This document shows, one piece after another, positions 34,701 through 46,470 of a stretch of DNA of 64,000 nucleotides. The stretch comes from Aradus depressus. Taxonomy: Eukaryota > Arthropoda > Insecta > Hemiptera > Aradidae. How positions within the stretch are numbered: the first letter of the stretch is position 1; the number at the start of each line of letters is the position of its first letter. Below the pieces are notes generated by a model that ran no database searches, was not told the origin of the DNA, and saw only the letters and a list, made by a program, of their open reading frames with translations. Where the stretch lies: assembly GCA_963662175.1 (NCBI GenBank), contig OY759225.1, positions 18,153,601 through 18,217,600 of the forward strand, written 5' to 3'. A program made the translations under genes and the position numbers.

Positions 34701-37700
34701 AATGATGTAAACTGGATTATCATTTTTTTGGCTTCGTAATATAGCTTGTTTTATACCAACATACCTTAAAAATCGATTCGTTATACTGAGAGTACAGAAA
34801 TGCGGTTTTTTTTTCGCTATATCGAGTTTTTGTCAATGGTCGACTGTATAAACTCATTTAACTCTAAAGCTAGAACGAAAATTATATATTTTGCAGAACG
34901 AATGTTTCAACATTAATCACTTCTCATAAAATAGCAATTACAAACTTTTGAGAAACTCTGCTTTCATTTTAAATGACAAACTTAATCTATAAATGAATAC
35001 GAATCGAAGCATTTCGATGTATTCTCGCGGAATTTAGAGACACTACAATCACAGTTGTATATATCTTATTTTAGCTATCACAAACCTATAATTTCATGTA
35101 TAAATGAAATTGAAGAACAATAAATTTGAAAGTTTAATTCCTGATACTACTTTTCTTATTGTAACATTATAAAACAAATTCGGATCAATATCAGTGCGCA
35201 ACAGCAAATTTTTAATGGAGATGTTTACACATCAATTCTCATGAGTACCGCGTTGTAAAAAATTACTTTTTTTTTTTGTTAATTTCAAGGTATACAGAGA
35301 AATTTCAATGTGATCAATGTGACCGGTGTTTCAAATCTCGAGCCAATCTGTCGGCTCATTACTCACTTCATACTGGAACCAAGCCTTATCCATGTTCAAA
35401 GTGTTCCAAAGCTTTTGTATACAAGAGTACATATGTTGCGCATCTCAAGACACACGACCAGCAACTCACTTTCAAGTAAGTATTCATTTAACGAGTACCT
35501 GACATCGTACAGGATCGGGACCATCGCTTAACGTCCCATCCGAAGGATGGCGTGCTTAAGTTTATTTTACCTCCCAGATAAAATAAACTAAGGGTCTCGG
35601 TCTCGAACCCGTGATCTTGAACTCAGAAGACAAACACGCATACCACTGAGCTACCGGCGCCCTATATTTTCTTTTATATTTATTTTTTGTACGACATACT
35701 GATACTTTATTTCATTGTTTACTTTTCTTGTTGACTCTGTATGTACAGTGAAACCTCTCTTAGACGGACACCCATGGGGCCGTGGAAGTTGTTCGCCCAG
35801 CAGAGGTGTCCTCCTAACAGAGGGAAAAGGAAAATAGAAGGCAAATTGATAAGGATGATAGGTATCTTTTCTAAATACGTGTATTGTATGTAGAAAATAT
35901 TGTTTATTGAACAACTGAATACAGTTTTAAAAAATAGGAAATTTGGTGTTTCGGTTAGGTGCCATGGTTGAAAGTTGGAACGAGACTGAGCGAAATCTGG
36001 TAGAAGAACAGCATTTTGGTAACTAGGAGTATGGAACATTACGAACTTGTTGGAATTACGAGTCCCTCCCTATGTAAACACAGGTGCACTACGTGGAAAG
36101 TTTGGTAGGTTGGTAGTACAATGTAAAACGAGAATTCTAACAACATAATAAAAACCAACCCTTTCAAACGAGAATTCACAGAATAAACATCAACATTCCC
36201 TCTAAAAGTGAATTCTAAGAACATATTAAACGTCAACCCGAATTAGAGGCCTGCCTGTCCTTCCAACAGAGGTAGTCTGCTCTGATCGGTACTCGATTTC
36301 ACTGTCTGCGTCCTTCCAAGAGAGGGGGAAATGTGTTGAAATCCCTATATATTCTGCCAGGACCGCAAAAATTGTCCGGCTATCAGAGGTGACCGCCAAG
36401 AGAGGTTTCACTGTATATATATATATATATATATTCTTTAAAATTTCTTTTGATTTTAATTTCGAACTGTTTAATACCATCACGTACCATGGTACCATAT
36501 AGGAACATCATTCTTCCTACACTGTGCAGGCTCTTTAACTGCCTAATACTCGGTTTTACAATTTCCATCTTTGTATTAGTAATTTCTCCTAGTTTATTTA
36601 AGTTTTATTTGTTTTAAATTTATTAATTTTTGTCTTGGTAAATAAGCTAATATTGTTGTATATTACAGATGTAGTGAGTGTGAGGATATGAAGTCGTGTC
36701 AACACCACAGTGAAGCCCGGCCTTGGTTATGTACAGTCTGTGGTAAGGGATACCCACTGAAAGGGACACTCAATAACCACATGAAGAGTCATCAACCACA
36801 GAAACCTCACAAGTAACTTAATAATAATAATAATAAGCCGGATCTGAGATGTGTGTGATTCGCCTCTGCACCCTATATCAGAGGAATATACTGGGCCGTG
36901 TATTAGGACTCCCTTGAGGTCCACACGCCAAACTTTCCAGTAGTAGGCATTTTGTTCAGTACAGCGTTGTTTTGTTCATTTAATTGAATTTAATCTATAC
37001 ATTACGTATGCAGGTGATACAATGATCGCCTGTCAGCATAGTGTCCTCTCCGTCGCCATTGAACACAGGAAGCCCTGACAGAAGTTTCTCTCTGGTTTTC
37101 GAAATGGAGACTTAAACTTAATGTAGGGAAGACTGAAGCTAAAATCTTCGCTCTCCGCAGATTCTCTATAGAAGAACAACGTCAGCTGCAAATTGATGAC
37201 CTCCCAATTCTCTGAAACTCCAAGAACCAGGGTGTGCGCTATCTTGGAGTACTTTTAGATACACGACTCTCATGGAAACTAAACATTAAAAGAAAACTAC
37301 AGCTAGCATATTCAAGACTTAACGCCCTCTACCCTCTCATGAACAGAAACACACCACTTAAACACACGTGTACTATTCTGCTATACAAGACACTCCTACT
37401 TCCACTTCTAACATATGCCTGTCCAGTCTGGATCGGTACCAGCAACACTAACATGAAACGACTACAAACATTTCAAAACAAAGTACTCCGAATAGCAACA
37501 AACGCACCCTGGTTTGTCAGGAATCACAAAATCCACGAAGAACTGGGAGTTCCTCTTTTTGTAGCTCACGTTGAGAAGCTAGTGAAGATTCACCATGAAG
37601 GCCTTGTGCATTGTTCCGCGGCTGTACACTACAGTCTAGGAGCGCCTACTCCTGGGAGGCAACTCAAACAAAGACTGTACCAGGACTTCCTATTTTAAAC

Positions 37701-40700
37701 CCTTTATTTTATATATTTGTGTATAGCACATATCTTGCTGGTCCAAATAAATGTTGTTAAAAAGAAAAAAAAAATCTATACATGGATTTTTAATTGATAT
37801 TCGAATATACATATGTAGGCGAAAATGTAAAAACTGTAAGATTTTTATATTTTCACTGCACAAAATGAACTCGGAAATTACATATGGGACTCGCCAATAG
37901 AAATAAATTTCCGCGACTTGGTTAATTCAACATAAATAATTTTTTACTTCCCCAGCTGTACGAAGTATAGGGGAAGTTATGTAATCGGTCAGAAATTCGA
38001 TGCCGAGTTTTCAACGAAATTTCATGTTTTTATGGGAAACACTGAGAACAACGTTTTTACGTTTAGTCATTTATATAACATTTTTCTTTATTTATATTCC
38101 AGAAAATGGTCCATTCTCTACCTTATATTTTGCTACATATTTCTTAATTATAGTTCTCTCCTATTTAACTTTGACGTTAACATTTCAGATGTAGTGAATG
38201 TGTTAAGAGTTTCATGAAACGACAGTCCCTGGAGTGCCATGTGAAGGCAGAACATCGTGGCGAGAGACCTGACTTTATGTGCGATCAATGTTCCCAGTCC
38301 TATTTCAATGTTTTTGCACTAAAGGTAACGTTTTTATGCAAATTTGAAATATTATTATTTTGTGTATGTTATTTATTTATGTAGCGTGCTTCCTTAGGTT
38401 TTGTTATCTGGGAGGTGAAAATATCTTGAGCACGCTATCCTTCGGATAGGATGTTAAGCGATGGTACCGAGCCTTTTTGATTTGGCAAAATTTAGGACTC
38501 CCCAGTAGAGTCGGGCTAATGTCCACCAGAGCGACTAAAGACAGTAGGCCATCTAACCTCGTAGTTAAAGCCCGGGAATGACTATAATGAATAGTGTTTG
38601 TTATGTTATATATAATGAATTGATCAATAAGTCGTTTTTCTTATTTCAGCTATTAATATTTTTCCTCTCAACAATACCTAGTGATTCAACAATACAATGA
38701 TTAAGATACCAGGAAGAACAAGAATTTCGAATAACTAAAAATTTGTTTCTCATTGTTCAAAAAGAAAAAAGGAATAACCATCCTGTAAAAGTCGTGTTTC
38801 GTATATAAAAGCTTATAAGTTCTATCGTAATTGCTTTTATTTAATATTTGTTATATTATCATTAATTTTATTAGTTATTTCCTATTTACTTTTTTAATTT
38901 ATATATTGTTATTTATTATATATTTTTTTGTTAATTTATATATACACTTTGTATACCACGTTTATTTTCTTAAAAAATACATATTTTAAGAGTTAGAACA
39001 ACATTTTTTGAATAAATATTTTTAATGATAATATATTGATATAATATAATTTAAACAAAATTAAAAATAAAATGCAATTTAAAACTTAAACTGCTGATTT
39101 GTTGATATGGCAGCCTTTGGCAGCTGTTACCTCTACATATTCTAGGCATTATTTTAATAAGTTTCTCCAATTTTTCTGCAGACATTTTCTTCCATTCATC
39201 CTGCAAAATTCTCCAGAGATCTAGTTCGTTACTTGGAGCTAACCTTCTCATATTCCTATTAAACTTATCCCATAAAAGCTCGATTGGGTTAAGGACGGGA
39301 GACTGTGGTGGTCAAATCATTATGTTTATTTTTTCCTGTTGAACCGGATGCTCAAGAGAGCTCTTGCATAGCTTAGAAGAATGTTTTGGATCATTGTCCT
39401 GCATGAACACGAACATTTCTCCAATTATTCTTTTTACCAGAAAAAATTGCATGGATTTTTTTATATTGTTTTTTTTTTTTTTTTTCAAGATTCCTTCAAG
39501 TTGCCAACTCTGTTCCCACCAAAACACCCCCAAACCATTATAGAGCCACCACCAAACTTAATTGTAAGCATGATACAATAATTTTTGTGTCGATCACCTG
39601 ATGTTCTTCGAAAATTTGGACTCGTCGGTCCATAAGAATTTTTAACTGCCAAAAGAATGAATGTATCGAAAAGAAATTTTATACGTGTTCCTAAAAACCA
39701 TTAGGATAACACCTGTCGAATTTCAGACACATGAGCCGAACGGACGGGGTGACTAGAGTAGAGGCTTAACTCAAAAACATTAATAACTGCCGTTGTAATG
39801 AATTGATCGAAACAAAATTTAGTATGAGGATTTAGGAGCCCCTATGTAATTTGACGTTTGAATATTAGCGCAAACAGTTGACTGGTTTTGGAGGGAGGGT
39901 TATTCGTTCAATTGTACATTGACTTTTTTTTCTGTTGTAGCGCCATTACTTGAAACACATCTCAGAGAGATCCTTCTCTTGTGAAAGTTGCGGTAAAAAG
40001 TTCTGGACAAAGGACGCTCTGCGGGTACATCTGAAGAGTCACATGGGAGTGCGGTGTTACCAGTGCGCAGACTGTGGTCGATCCTTCCTCCACAAGCACA
40101 GTCTCAGTTCCCATCTGGTCGCAGCTCACAGTGTGCAGGGTTCTGTCAACATCACCCCGGCTCCCAGTCATCTGTGTCACATCTGCAACAAGACCTTCAT
40201 GCATAAGTACAATCTGCTCAGACATCAGAGGCATCACTTTGGACATCCACAGGTAAATTTTACAATAATGAAATCAAGAAAATATATTAAGGAAAAAGGT
40301 CGTTGGTTAATCACCGGCAACGTACTTCCTCAGAAGGAATTAATCAATTAACTTTTCGCTCCCGCTTCAAAACCAGTCTCTTAAATTCTCATACTAAATT
40401 TTGTGTCGACATATCTGTAGTCACAGGGAATAAATTGGTAAGTCTAAATGCGTAACTTTTCAGGGCAGCACTTTTTTACTTTTGCATTAATCGTGTAAAT
40501 CCAGTTTATGGAATAAATAAATTATGTTAGCATCATTATTAATGATATACCTTCTAAATCTATAGGAGTGAATGAAAATGAATATTGTTAATCCTTTCTT
40601 GGATTTTCCCTCAGTTACCTAATCATTCCCCATCACTCAGTGGCGGCGACTCGGGGGGGGGGGGGGGGGCGGTCCCCCCCCCCCCCCCCCCGCTTTTTGA

Positions 40701-41278
40701 AGAAGCACTTAAATGGTTTTTCAAATTTTACAATTGACTGCCTCAAAAATGTAAATAAAATATTTATTTATTGATAATGATCATCATGAATCATAATAAC
40801 ACAATAAAAATGTGTTTCCAAATCTGTTCAAGTTGCTAAAGTTGTTTTTGACTGTCCCAGTGTCCACGGCATCTGCTGAACGGTCTTTTAGTGTGTTGAA
40901 AAGAGTAAAAAGTTATTTACGGAACACCATGCTTCAAGACCGGCTGACGCACTGTGCGATGTTAGCCATTGAGAAGATGGACCTCAACTTAGACAAATGT
41001 GTTGAAGTGTACTGTAGGCAGAAGAACAGACGCTTAACATTGTTTTAAAACAAAAAGTCTGAACTTTTTCCACACAACCATATTGTTGTGTGATATGCCA
41101 CAAAAAATTGTATAGAGATAAGTTCTTTAGTGACTTCAGGTTAACTAGGTGTTTTACTAAATAAAACTAAGTTTCCTGATACAAAATGGTGTATCTATAT
41201 CGCTTTAAAAACCCACTAAATTGCACCAATTTTTTAATAAATTTTCCGGGGGAGGGCTCCCAGACCCCCCGGTGGCTT

Positions 41279-41316
<38 letters not shown>

Positions 41317-42221
41317 TTTAGACTCCACTCGCCGCCACTTACCTAATTATTAACCATCCTTTTTGAAATACTCGTGAATGATGTCTGTCTAAAGTTGAGA
41401 AAGTTGATTTAACCGAAAACACCCTCTTCACTTAGAATAGTCTGACCTAGTGAATAAATGGTTAAAAGCAGTTATCTCGTTATTCCTCAAAGAAGTAGAT
41501 TAAGTTACACAGTACACTTAACTCATTTTGGCCATTTTTCGATTTAACACCTTATTCCCTGTGACCAATGATATTCGTTTGAGATTCACCGCCTCCTCTA
41601 ACCCCTCTCCCTTTCCGCCGATTTGATTGAAAATTAATAAGTGTTGTCCTTATGGGGTATCGAATTCACATATAAAATTGTGTGTCGATGCATTCCTTCT
41701 ATCGGCAGTTATTAGAGTTTTTATGTTAAGCCTCCCCTATTCCTCCTTCTGCTTTGTCGATTTGGCTGAAAATCAGTAGGTGTTGTCGTTAGAATGTTCG
41801 GGATTCACTTACCAAATTTCGTGTCAATATATTTACTCTATCGAGAGTTATGGTGTTCAAGACACACAAACATTTTTTTAAATTTAGAATCTAAGTCCGA
41901 AAACATGAAATTTCGTTGAGAACTCCGCATCGAATTTTTTACCGATTACATAACTAAATGAGTTACTCCCAATTTCAGACCGTTACAATATAGATCCCCC
42001 TGCTCTCCGGCGCCGATTTTGCCAACCACCCCTCAGATCCTCTCCAAATTTCGGGAAATACATACACCTGTGATTCACCGATGACTTGTTTATTTATGTA
42101 TTTCCTTTTCTATTTATCCCCCCCCCCCCCCCCCCTAAAAGGTATCATGTTAATATAATTATGTGTTCTGTTTCAGGTACACATAAAACAGGTTGGAAAC
42201 ACCACTCTTCATGTTCTGTGA
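31713..42221 (+). CDS. C2H2 zinc-finger protein, about 11 fingers, complete coding region
   Basis: Eight exons join in frame to 532 residues: 31713-31883, 32460-32728, 33838-34173, 35290-35475, 36669-36812, 38189-38324, 39941-40252 and 42177-42221. The start is the ATG that opens MDNNCETSL; a nearby upstream ATG at 31705 is out of frame. The first two exons encode an acidic, non-finger N-terminus of about 147 residues. Fingers follow with C-X2-C and H-X3-5-H spacing, for example CSDCPKKF, CEICGARF, CDQCDRCF, CTVCGKGY, CESCGKKF and CHICNKTF. One finger spans the 36812/38189 junction, and a degenerate CSEC...H.H segment lies before finger 6. The last exon adds only VHIKQVGNTTLHVL. It is probably a nuclear DNA-binding regulator; I do not recognise an orthologue. 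The 35290 acceptor is AAG rather than CAG. SINEs end next to the 32460 acceptor and the 35475 donor, and an antisense LINE begins about 50 bp after the stop. Confidence 0.9.
32344..32441 (+). mobile_element. Main-family SINE, 3' end only, next to a splice acceptor
   Basis: GGACTCATCTCCATCTGAGC through GGGCATGAATCACAATAACT. The acceptor TTTCTTTCCTTGCAG of exon 32460 begins about 5 bp later. Confidence 0.85.
32745..32830. mobile_element. Penelope-like terminal fragment
   Basis: AATATTTTCTATTTCACAAAATATATGG and GTGACTGAAGATGATAGG; related to 61400-61480. Confidence 0.5.
33106..33565 (-). mobile_element. CACAGGGAATAA-family MITE, truncated copy
   Basis: Starts TCACAGGGAGTAAGTTG and runs in opposite orientation to the copies at 40421 and 50229. 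The far end is missing after CCAAAAACAG. Confidence 0.75.
33588..33694 (+). mobile_element. Main-family SINE, 3' part
   Basis: CAAAATTTAGAACTCCCACTG through GACCTCGTAGTTAAAG, with deletions. Confidence 0.75.
34385..34846. mobile_element. pogo-type MITE (462 bp)
   Basis: Inverted ends CAGTCGACTCTCGATATAAC and CAGTCGACCATTGACAAAAA, flanked by TA. No coding capacity. Confidence 0.8.
35488..35664 (-). mobile_element. Main-family SINE, head half, 12 bp after a splice donor
   Basis: GAGTACCTGACATCGTACAG through GAGCTACCGGCGCCC. The donor of exon 35290-35475 (AA|GTAAGTATT) lies just before it. Confidence 0.9.
35746..36413. mobile_element. Tigger-type non-autonomous DNA element (668 bp)
   Basis: Inverted ends CAGTGAAACCTCTCTTAGAC and CAGTGAAACCTCTCTTGGCG, flanked by TA. 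No transposase frame is visible. Confidence 0.85.
37003..37772 (+). mobile_element. Jockey-like LINE, 5'-truncated, with target duplication
   Basis: Flanked by AATCTATACAT at 36992-37002 and 37773-37783, and ends in an A-run. The 37234-37698 frame reads RYLGVLLDTRLSWKLNIKRK, LLLPLLTYACPVW and NKVLRIATNAPWFVRN, the C-terminal half of a Jockey reverse transcriptase. Upstream the YADD motif is YAGD and stops occur. A clean target-primed insertion in the zinc-finger gene intron, inactive. Confidence 0.9.
37950..38035. mobile_element. TACTTCCCCAG-family left end
   Basis: TTTACTTCCCCAGCTGTACG AAGTATAGGGGAAGTTATG is the best preserved terminal foldback; the body is absent. Confidence 0.7.
38384..38600 (+). 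mobile_element. Main-family SINE, 5'-truncated
   Basis: GGTTTTGTTATCTGGGAGGTG through AAAGCCCGGGAATGAC. Confidence 0.8.
39064..39650 (-). mobile_element. Tc1-type transposon remnant
   Basis: Minus strand reads WTDESKFSKN, then FMQDNDPKHSSKLC (second Asp) and SPVLNPIELLWDKFNRN (catalytic Glu), with LDLWRILQDEWKKMSAEKLE at the end. The DDE triad can be followed, but across several frames with stops. Confidence 0.85.
39640..39930. mobile_element. TACTTCCCCAG-family fragment
   Basis: AACTGCCAAAAGAATGAATGTATCGA and the repeated AACTGCCGTTGTAATGAATTGATCGA are family body repeats; it ends near the 39941 acceptor. Confidence 0.65.
40421..41564 (+). mobile_element. CACAGGGAATAA-family MITE split by a hAT element
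   Basis: Ends TCACAGGGAATAAATTGG and its inverse CTTATTCCCTGTGA. It aligns to the uninterrupted copy 50229-50784, with the hAT element at 40638-41339 inserted after CCCCATCACT. Confidence 0.8.
40638..41339 (+). mobile_element. hAT-type element with a remaining dimerisation-domain frame
   Basis: Inverted ends CAGTGGCGGCGACTC and AAGTGGCGGCGAGTGG, each followed inward by a long G or C run. The frame 40812-41048 reads FLTVPVSTASAERSFSVLKR, SYLRNTMLQDRLTHCAMLAI, the hAT C-terminal dimerisation region. The rest of the transposase is gone. Confidence 0.88.
41570..41990. mobile_element. TACTTCCCCAG-family element, reverse orientation
   Basis: Reads backwards through the body repeats (TGTCGATGCATTCCTTCTATCGGCAGTTATT) and ends GCATCGAATTTTTTACCGATTACATAAC. 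Confidence 0.7.
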
Positions 42222-42272
42222 CAACAGACAACATGCATACTTTGATTGCACTACCATTGCAGTTCCTGAAAT

Positions 42273-43975
42273 GAAAAATCATCTTTATTCTGGGACATAA
42301 GTCCCCTAAGAATAATAACATGAGAATAAACAAGAGTATACAAGTATCAACCAATAGAGAAGAATAAAAATAAAATTGAAGAGGTCTCCAGGAATAAATA
42401 TTAAATGTTAAAAACAGGCAATGAGTAAAACAATATAATAAACTAGTAAAAAATAATGAAGAGAAATAAAAAAATAAAAATTAGAAAAACAAGTAAGAAT
42501 AATAATGTGAAACATGATAACAATAATGACTTGTATATGAATGAATTGTAGAAAACTGGACTGATGAAACAGAAGAGTAACAATCTGTCCAGTGGAGTGA
42601 GAGACTTATAGGAAGACGAGAACTATCTCATAGGAGCCAGCCTTAGGAATCAGAGGTTTGCTGAGTTAGGAAATAATGGAAAAGTAGGGACTTAAATGAA
42701 AGGAGAGTAGGAGCATGGCGAATCTGGAGAGGGAGAGAGTTCCAGAGGGAGTTAGCCAGGATAAGGAAGGAGTTGTGGTAGGTTGTTGTCCTGTGGGAAG
42801 GGAGATAAAGATCAGAGGGACGGGATCTAGTGAATTTCTGGTGGATATGGGATTTAAATTGGAGCATTTGAAAGATGTAGAAGGGCTTTTGGGAAGATAT
42901 GGTTTGATAGAGAAAGGAGCCTAGGAAATATTGTCGACGAGAGGATGGGAAGAGCCATTGTAGGTCGGTATAGGAACTAGTAATAGAGGAGTGTCTGGGG
43001 AGCCTGAAAATGAATCTTAGAAAGGAATTCATGATTCGCTTTAGTTTCATGTCGAGCTCACCAGAGAGTCCTCCATATGCGAGGCAAGCATAATCAAAAT
43101 ATGGGAAAACAAGAGAGGATACCAACAGCTGACGGGTTTTAGTGGAGAGGTGACGAAGGCGTTTGGGGAAGTAGAGGGTTCTGAAGGAGCGGTTGGAGAT
43201 GTGGGAGACATGGTCTTTCCAGGAGAGGGTTTGGTCAAGGATCAGTCCAAGATTTTTTGCTCTGGTGCAGTATTCAATATCGGAGTGTAGTCTTATTGGA
43301 GGTAAGTCAGTAAGGGAATTAAGTAGTTTATGGTTACCTATTACAATGGCTTTAGTCTTGTCAGCGTTCAGTGTCAGTCCGTTCCTAATAGCCCAGTCAG
43401 TGATGCCATGAATGTCCTCCATCATCTTGTCGTAAGCATCAAGACCAGAAGAGGGGTGGAAAGCGAGATTAATTTGGAAATCATCTGCATAAAGGTGATA
43501 TTGATGGAATTAGGGAGGTCATTTATGAATATAGAGAAAAGGTTAGGAGAAAGGGATGAGCCTTGATGGACCCCAGAATTAACTGGTAGAGAAGAGAGAG
43601 GGAGATTTGGGACGAGAACTGACTGAGAACGACCGGAGAGGAACTGAAACCAGCGAACAGCACTGGAGGAAAGGTGGGTATTGTGGAGCTTGGAGAGGAG
43701 GATGCTGTGGTCGACGGTGTCAAAGGCTTTAGTAAAGTCGAAAAGTACGAGTAGAGTAACCTGTCTGTTGTCTATGGCTAGTTGGAGGTCATTGATAACT
43801 TTTAAGAGGGCGAATGAAGTGCTTAGGCAAGGACGGAAGCCGGACTGAAGGGGATTTAGGATTTGGTTGGTTTCAAGATAAGAGGATGGTTGGGATTGGG
43901 CTATTCGTTCTCTAAAGGTTTGGAGATGTTGGATATTGGCCGAAGATCTTTTGGAGAAAGGGATTAGGAATTTTA
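42273..43975 (-). mobile_element. Jockey-like LINE with long reverse transcriptase remnant, antisense to the zinc-finger gene
   Basis: On the minus strand RT motifs read in order: FDFTKAFDTVDHSILLSKLH, PVNSGVHQGSSLSPNLFSIF, HLYADDFQINLAFHPSSGLD. The 260-residue frame 43425-42643 then continues (NADKTKAIVIGNH, KNLGLILDQTLSWKDHVSHI). One frameshift lies near 43500. The 3' UTR ends with a GGGACTTATGTCCC hairpin and AATAAAG. 5' end truncated. It begins about 50 bp after the zinc-finger stop codon. Confidence 0.88.
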
Positions 43976-44079
43976 TTTAGGGGAGTTTTATTCCTGCAGT
44001 TTATGAACAACTGCTAGAATTGAACACTAGAATATTAATTTTTAGATTATATATTGATTCAATGTGAAGATAGCTGATG

Positions 44080-44190
44080 TAAGAAGTGATTATTTCACTG
44101 ATTGTAAAATGAAAACATAGTCTGACCTTTCACATGTTTAATTTTTTTGTGCTAGCCGGCTTTCAAGGTTGCCCTCATCATCATGCTTTC
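44080..44190 (-). mobile_element. Penelope-like terminal fragment (CCGGCTAGC type)
   Basis: GCTAGCCGGCTTTCAAGGTT and CCTCATCATCATGC match the inverted ends at 63600-63790. Confidence 0.6.
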
Positions 44191-45480
44191 TACAAATTGA
44201 TATAGATTTAATTACACGAAAGTATAATGTTATTTAGAAATTACTCTATGAGAAAAACTATTAAATTCTGTGAAGATAATGCGAATTAGACTTATGGTTA
44301 TAGCATTTCATAGTAAATGAATCCATTCCATCCAAATTGTGATAATTGTATTTAAATATTTTTAGTACTAATTTTTGTATAAGTACAAATAATATACATA
44401 ATATGTTGTATAATTATATTTTAAATAACTAAGAAAAATGTCAACATATGAATGTAGAACTACAATAAATCAAATAAACAAACATTTGTTGAAAATTTTT
44501 ACAAAAAGATTATTATACCTGTTTCGGCATTAGGCCTTGTATACAAATTCGAGGGATTTTGTATCCAGACAATGTCTATACCAGGAAGTTGGTGTAGTCA
44601 CTTTAGAATAGAAATATGACATTTTTTAAATAGGCTAAGGAACGAAAGAAAAGAGTAAAATGCGTAGTAAAGAAGATTTTATAAATATTTTCATCCAGTT
44701 AGGGTTAACAAGAGAGCAGGGGATAATAAATAATAATTAGAAATATATATAGGGATTTGTTTTTCTTTAATTTATAAGACGTTAGTGAAAACTTAGCGAA
44801 GAATTTATATGGAGAAAAGTTATAAGAAATGAGCTATCCAAAAGTAGATAGTTGAATAGATATTTTTTTGTGAGATGACCTACCCAAAGAAGGGAGGAAT
44901 CCACTGATTATACGTCGATAGATGAAGTTATTATAGATTATATTTTTGAAGTTTATGAGATATTTTTTTTTGAAAATAAAGAATAGTTAGGGAACAGGTG
45001 AAGACCTAAATAACGTCACATAAATAATAAGAAATATATACGTATAAGTAGGGATATAATGAATTAATGAGGAAATAAGTAAAATCTTTTTTTTTTGTTG
45101 TGATTGCTCAAGTGAAGATTATAGGGTGAACTATTGATAAAATGAAACCACAGAATGGTAGATTTGAATTTAGAAGGGAACCCATGTGAATTTCATTATA
45201 ACATTAGTAACAGAGAATTTTTTTTTATTGATAATAAGGTGTTAATAAAGATTGAAGTAAACAATGAAAATATAATCTAGGTTATGGTATAAGATAAGAA
45301 TTTAAAGTCGACCTATTTTTTTTTTTTAGAGATTTAAATGTTAAACATCTTGTTCAGCTAAAGATGATATAATAAATACATTCGCCGAAAAAAAAAAAAA
45401 AGGCAAGAAAAGTACCTATTTACCCACTAGAATATTTTTTTTAGAGTTACGTTTTTTAATAAGTATTGCAGTTTTTGTTA
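44191..45480. other. Intergenic, AT-rich, no gene recognised
   Basis: Only a Penelope-like core remnant is seen near 44518 (ACCTGTTTCGGCATTAGGCC). No coding frame. Confidence 0.5.
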
Positions 45481-45588
45481 TTTTCAAATATATTTTGTTT
45501 ATGCGAGTGTTTTTGTTTATTTTCCGAAAAAGGGCTCCCCAAGAAATTTTGATACATGGCCCATTCACGGCTAGCTACGCCACTGCAC
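45480..45588. mobile_element. hAT-type right end
   Basis: Ends GGCTAGCTACGCCACTG, the inverse of a CAGTGGCGTAGC terminus. The other end was not found. Confidence 0.5.
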
Positions 45589-45700
45589 CAAATATTATTT
45601 CTATTGCTGGAAATAATTGAAATTCAGAATCGTGTTATGGGTCAAATCTTTAGTTATGGACATTATTACTAAATGAGCAGGTAGGTATCAAAAAACTAGA

Positions 45701-46036
45701 GGTTAGGTTTATGACTTATGCTCGGGATTTAACTACGAGGTCATATCGCCTACTACCAGAGCGCTCTTTCGTCACTCTGGTGGACATGAGCCCAACTCTA
45801 CTGTGGGAGTCCTAAATGTTGCCTACCCTAAATTTTTGTTCATCTAGGGTAGGGGTCTTTAACCTGATATAGTACAGGCTCGGGACCATCGCTTAACGTC
45901 CCAACCGAAGGACGGCGGGCTTAAGTTTATTTTACCTCCCAGATATAATAAACTAAGGGCCTCGGTTGGGTTTCGAACCCACGATCTTGAGCCCAGAAGA
46001 CAAGCACACATACCAGTGAGCTACCAGCGCCCTCTT
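45701..46036 (-). mobile_element. tRNA-derived SINE (main family), with target duplication
   Basis: Flanked by AAAAAACTAGA at 45690-45700 and 46037-46047. It sits about 430 bp upstream of the ZCCHC9-like start. Confidence 0.93.
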
Positions 46037-46338
46037 AAAAAACTAGATGTGTTCTTAAACTTTTGGAAACTACCCCCAGTTGCCTCTACTTACCAATTGT
46101 CAGCACTTGTGTTTATGTTTATTTATTTTTTTACGACCCAGTTTATGGGCTTGCATATCCTACGATTTTTTTTATTGTTTCTTGGAGAAAACAATTGTTC
46201 GTTTCGACACAAAAATATTCAAGCATTGATATCGTAATGCATAATCATACTAATAACTACAATTTTTTTAAATATATATATTCCTGTAAGAAAAATTTAA
46301 TATTCAGCTTAGTAAAAATACCAAAAAAAAAAAAAATT

Positions 46339-46470
46339 CCATAACTTTTCAAATCGATAATTACAACATCGTTGCCTTTCGTGATACGGGAGGTTACATT
46401 ATTGTTACGCCACGTTTATTGTTGTTATTATATGTGAAGTATATAATTATATTTTTTTAATTCGTATATT
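46339..46470 (+). promoter_or_regulatory. Upstream/5' UTR region of the ZCCHC9-like gene
   Basis: The stretch ATAACTTTTCAAATCGATAA through GGGAGGTTACATTATTGTTA (46341-46408), just before the start codon, is matched closely by the minus strand at about 56755-56835, upstream of the knuckle array. Shared retention next to both coding units suggests a proximal promoter or 5' UTR. I see no convincing TATA box. The nearby SINE ends at 46036. Confidence 0.5.
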
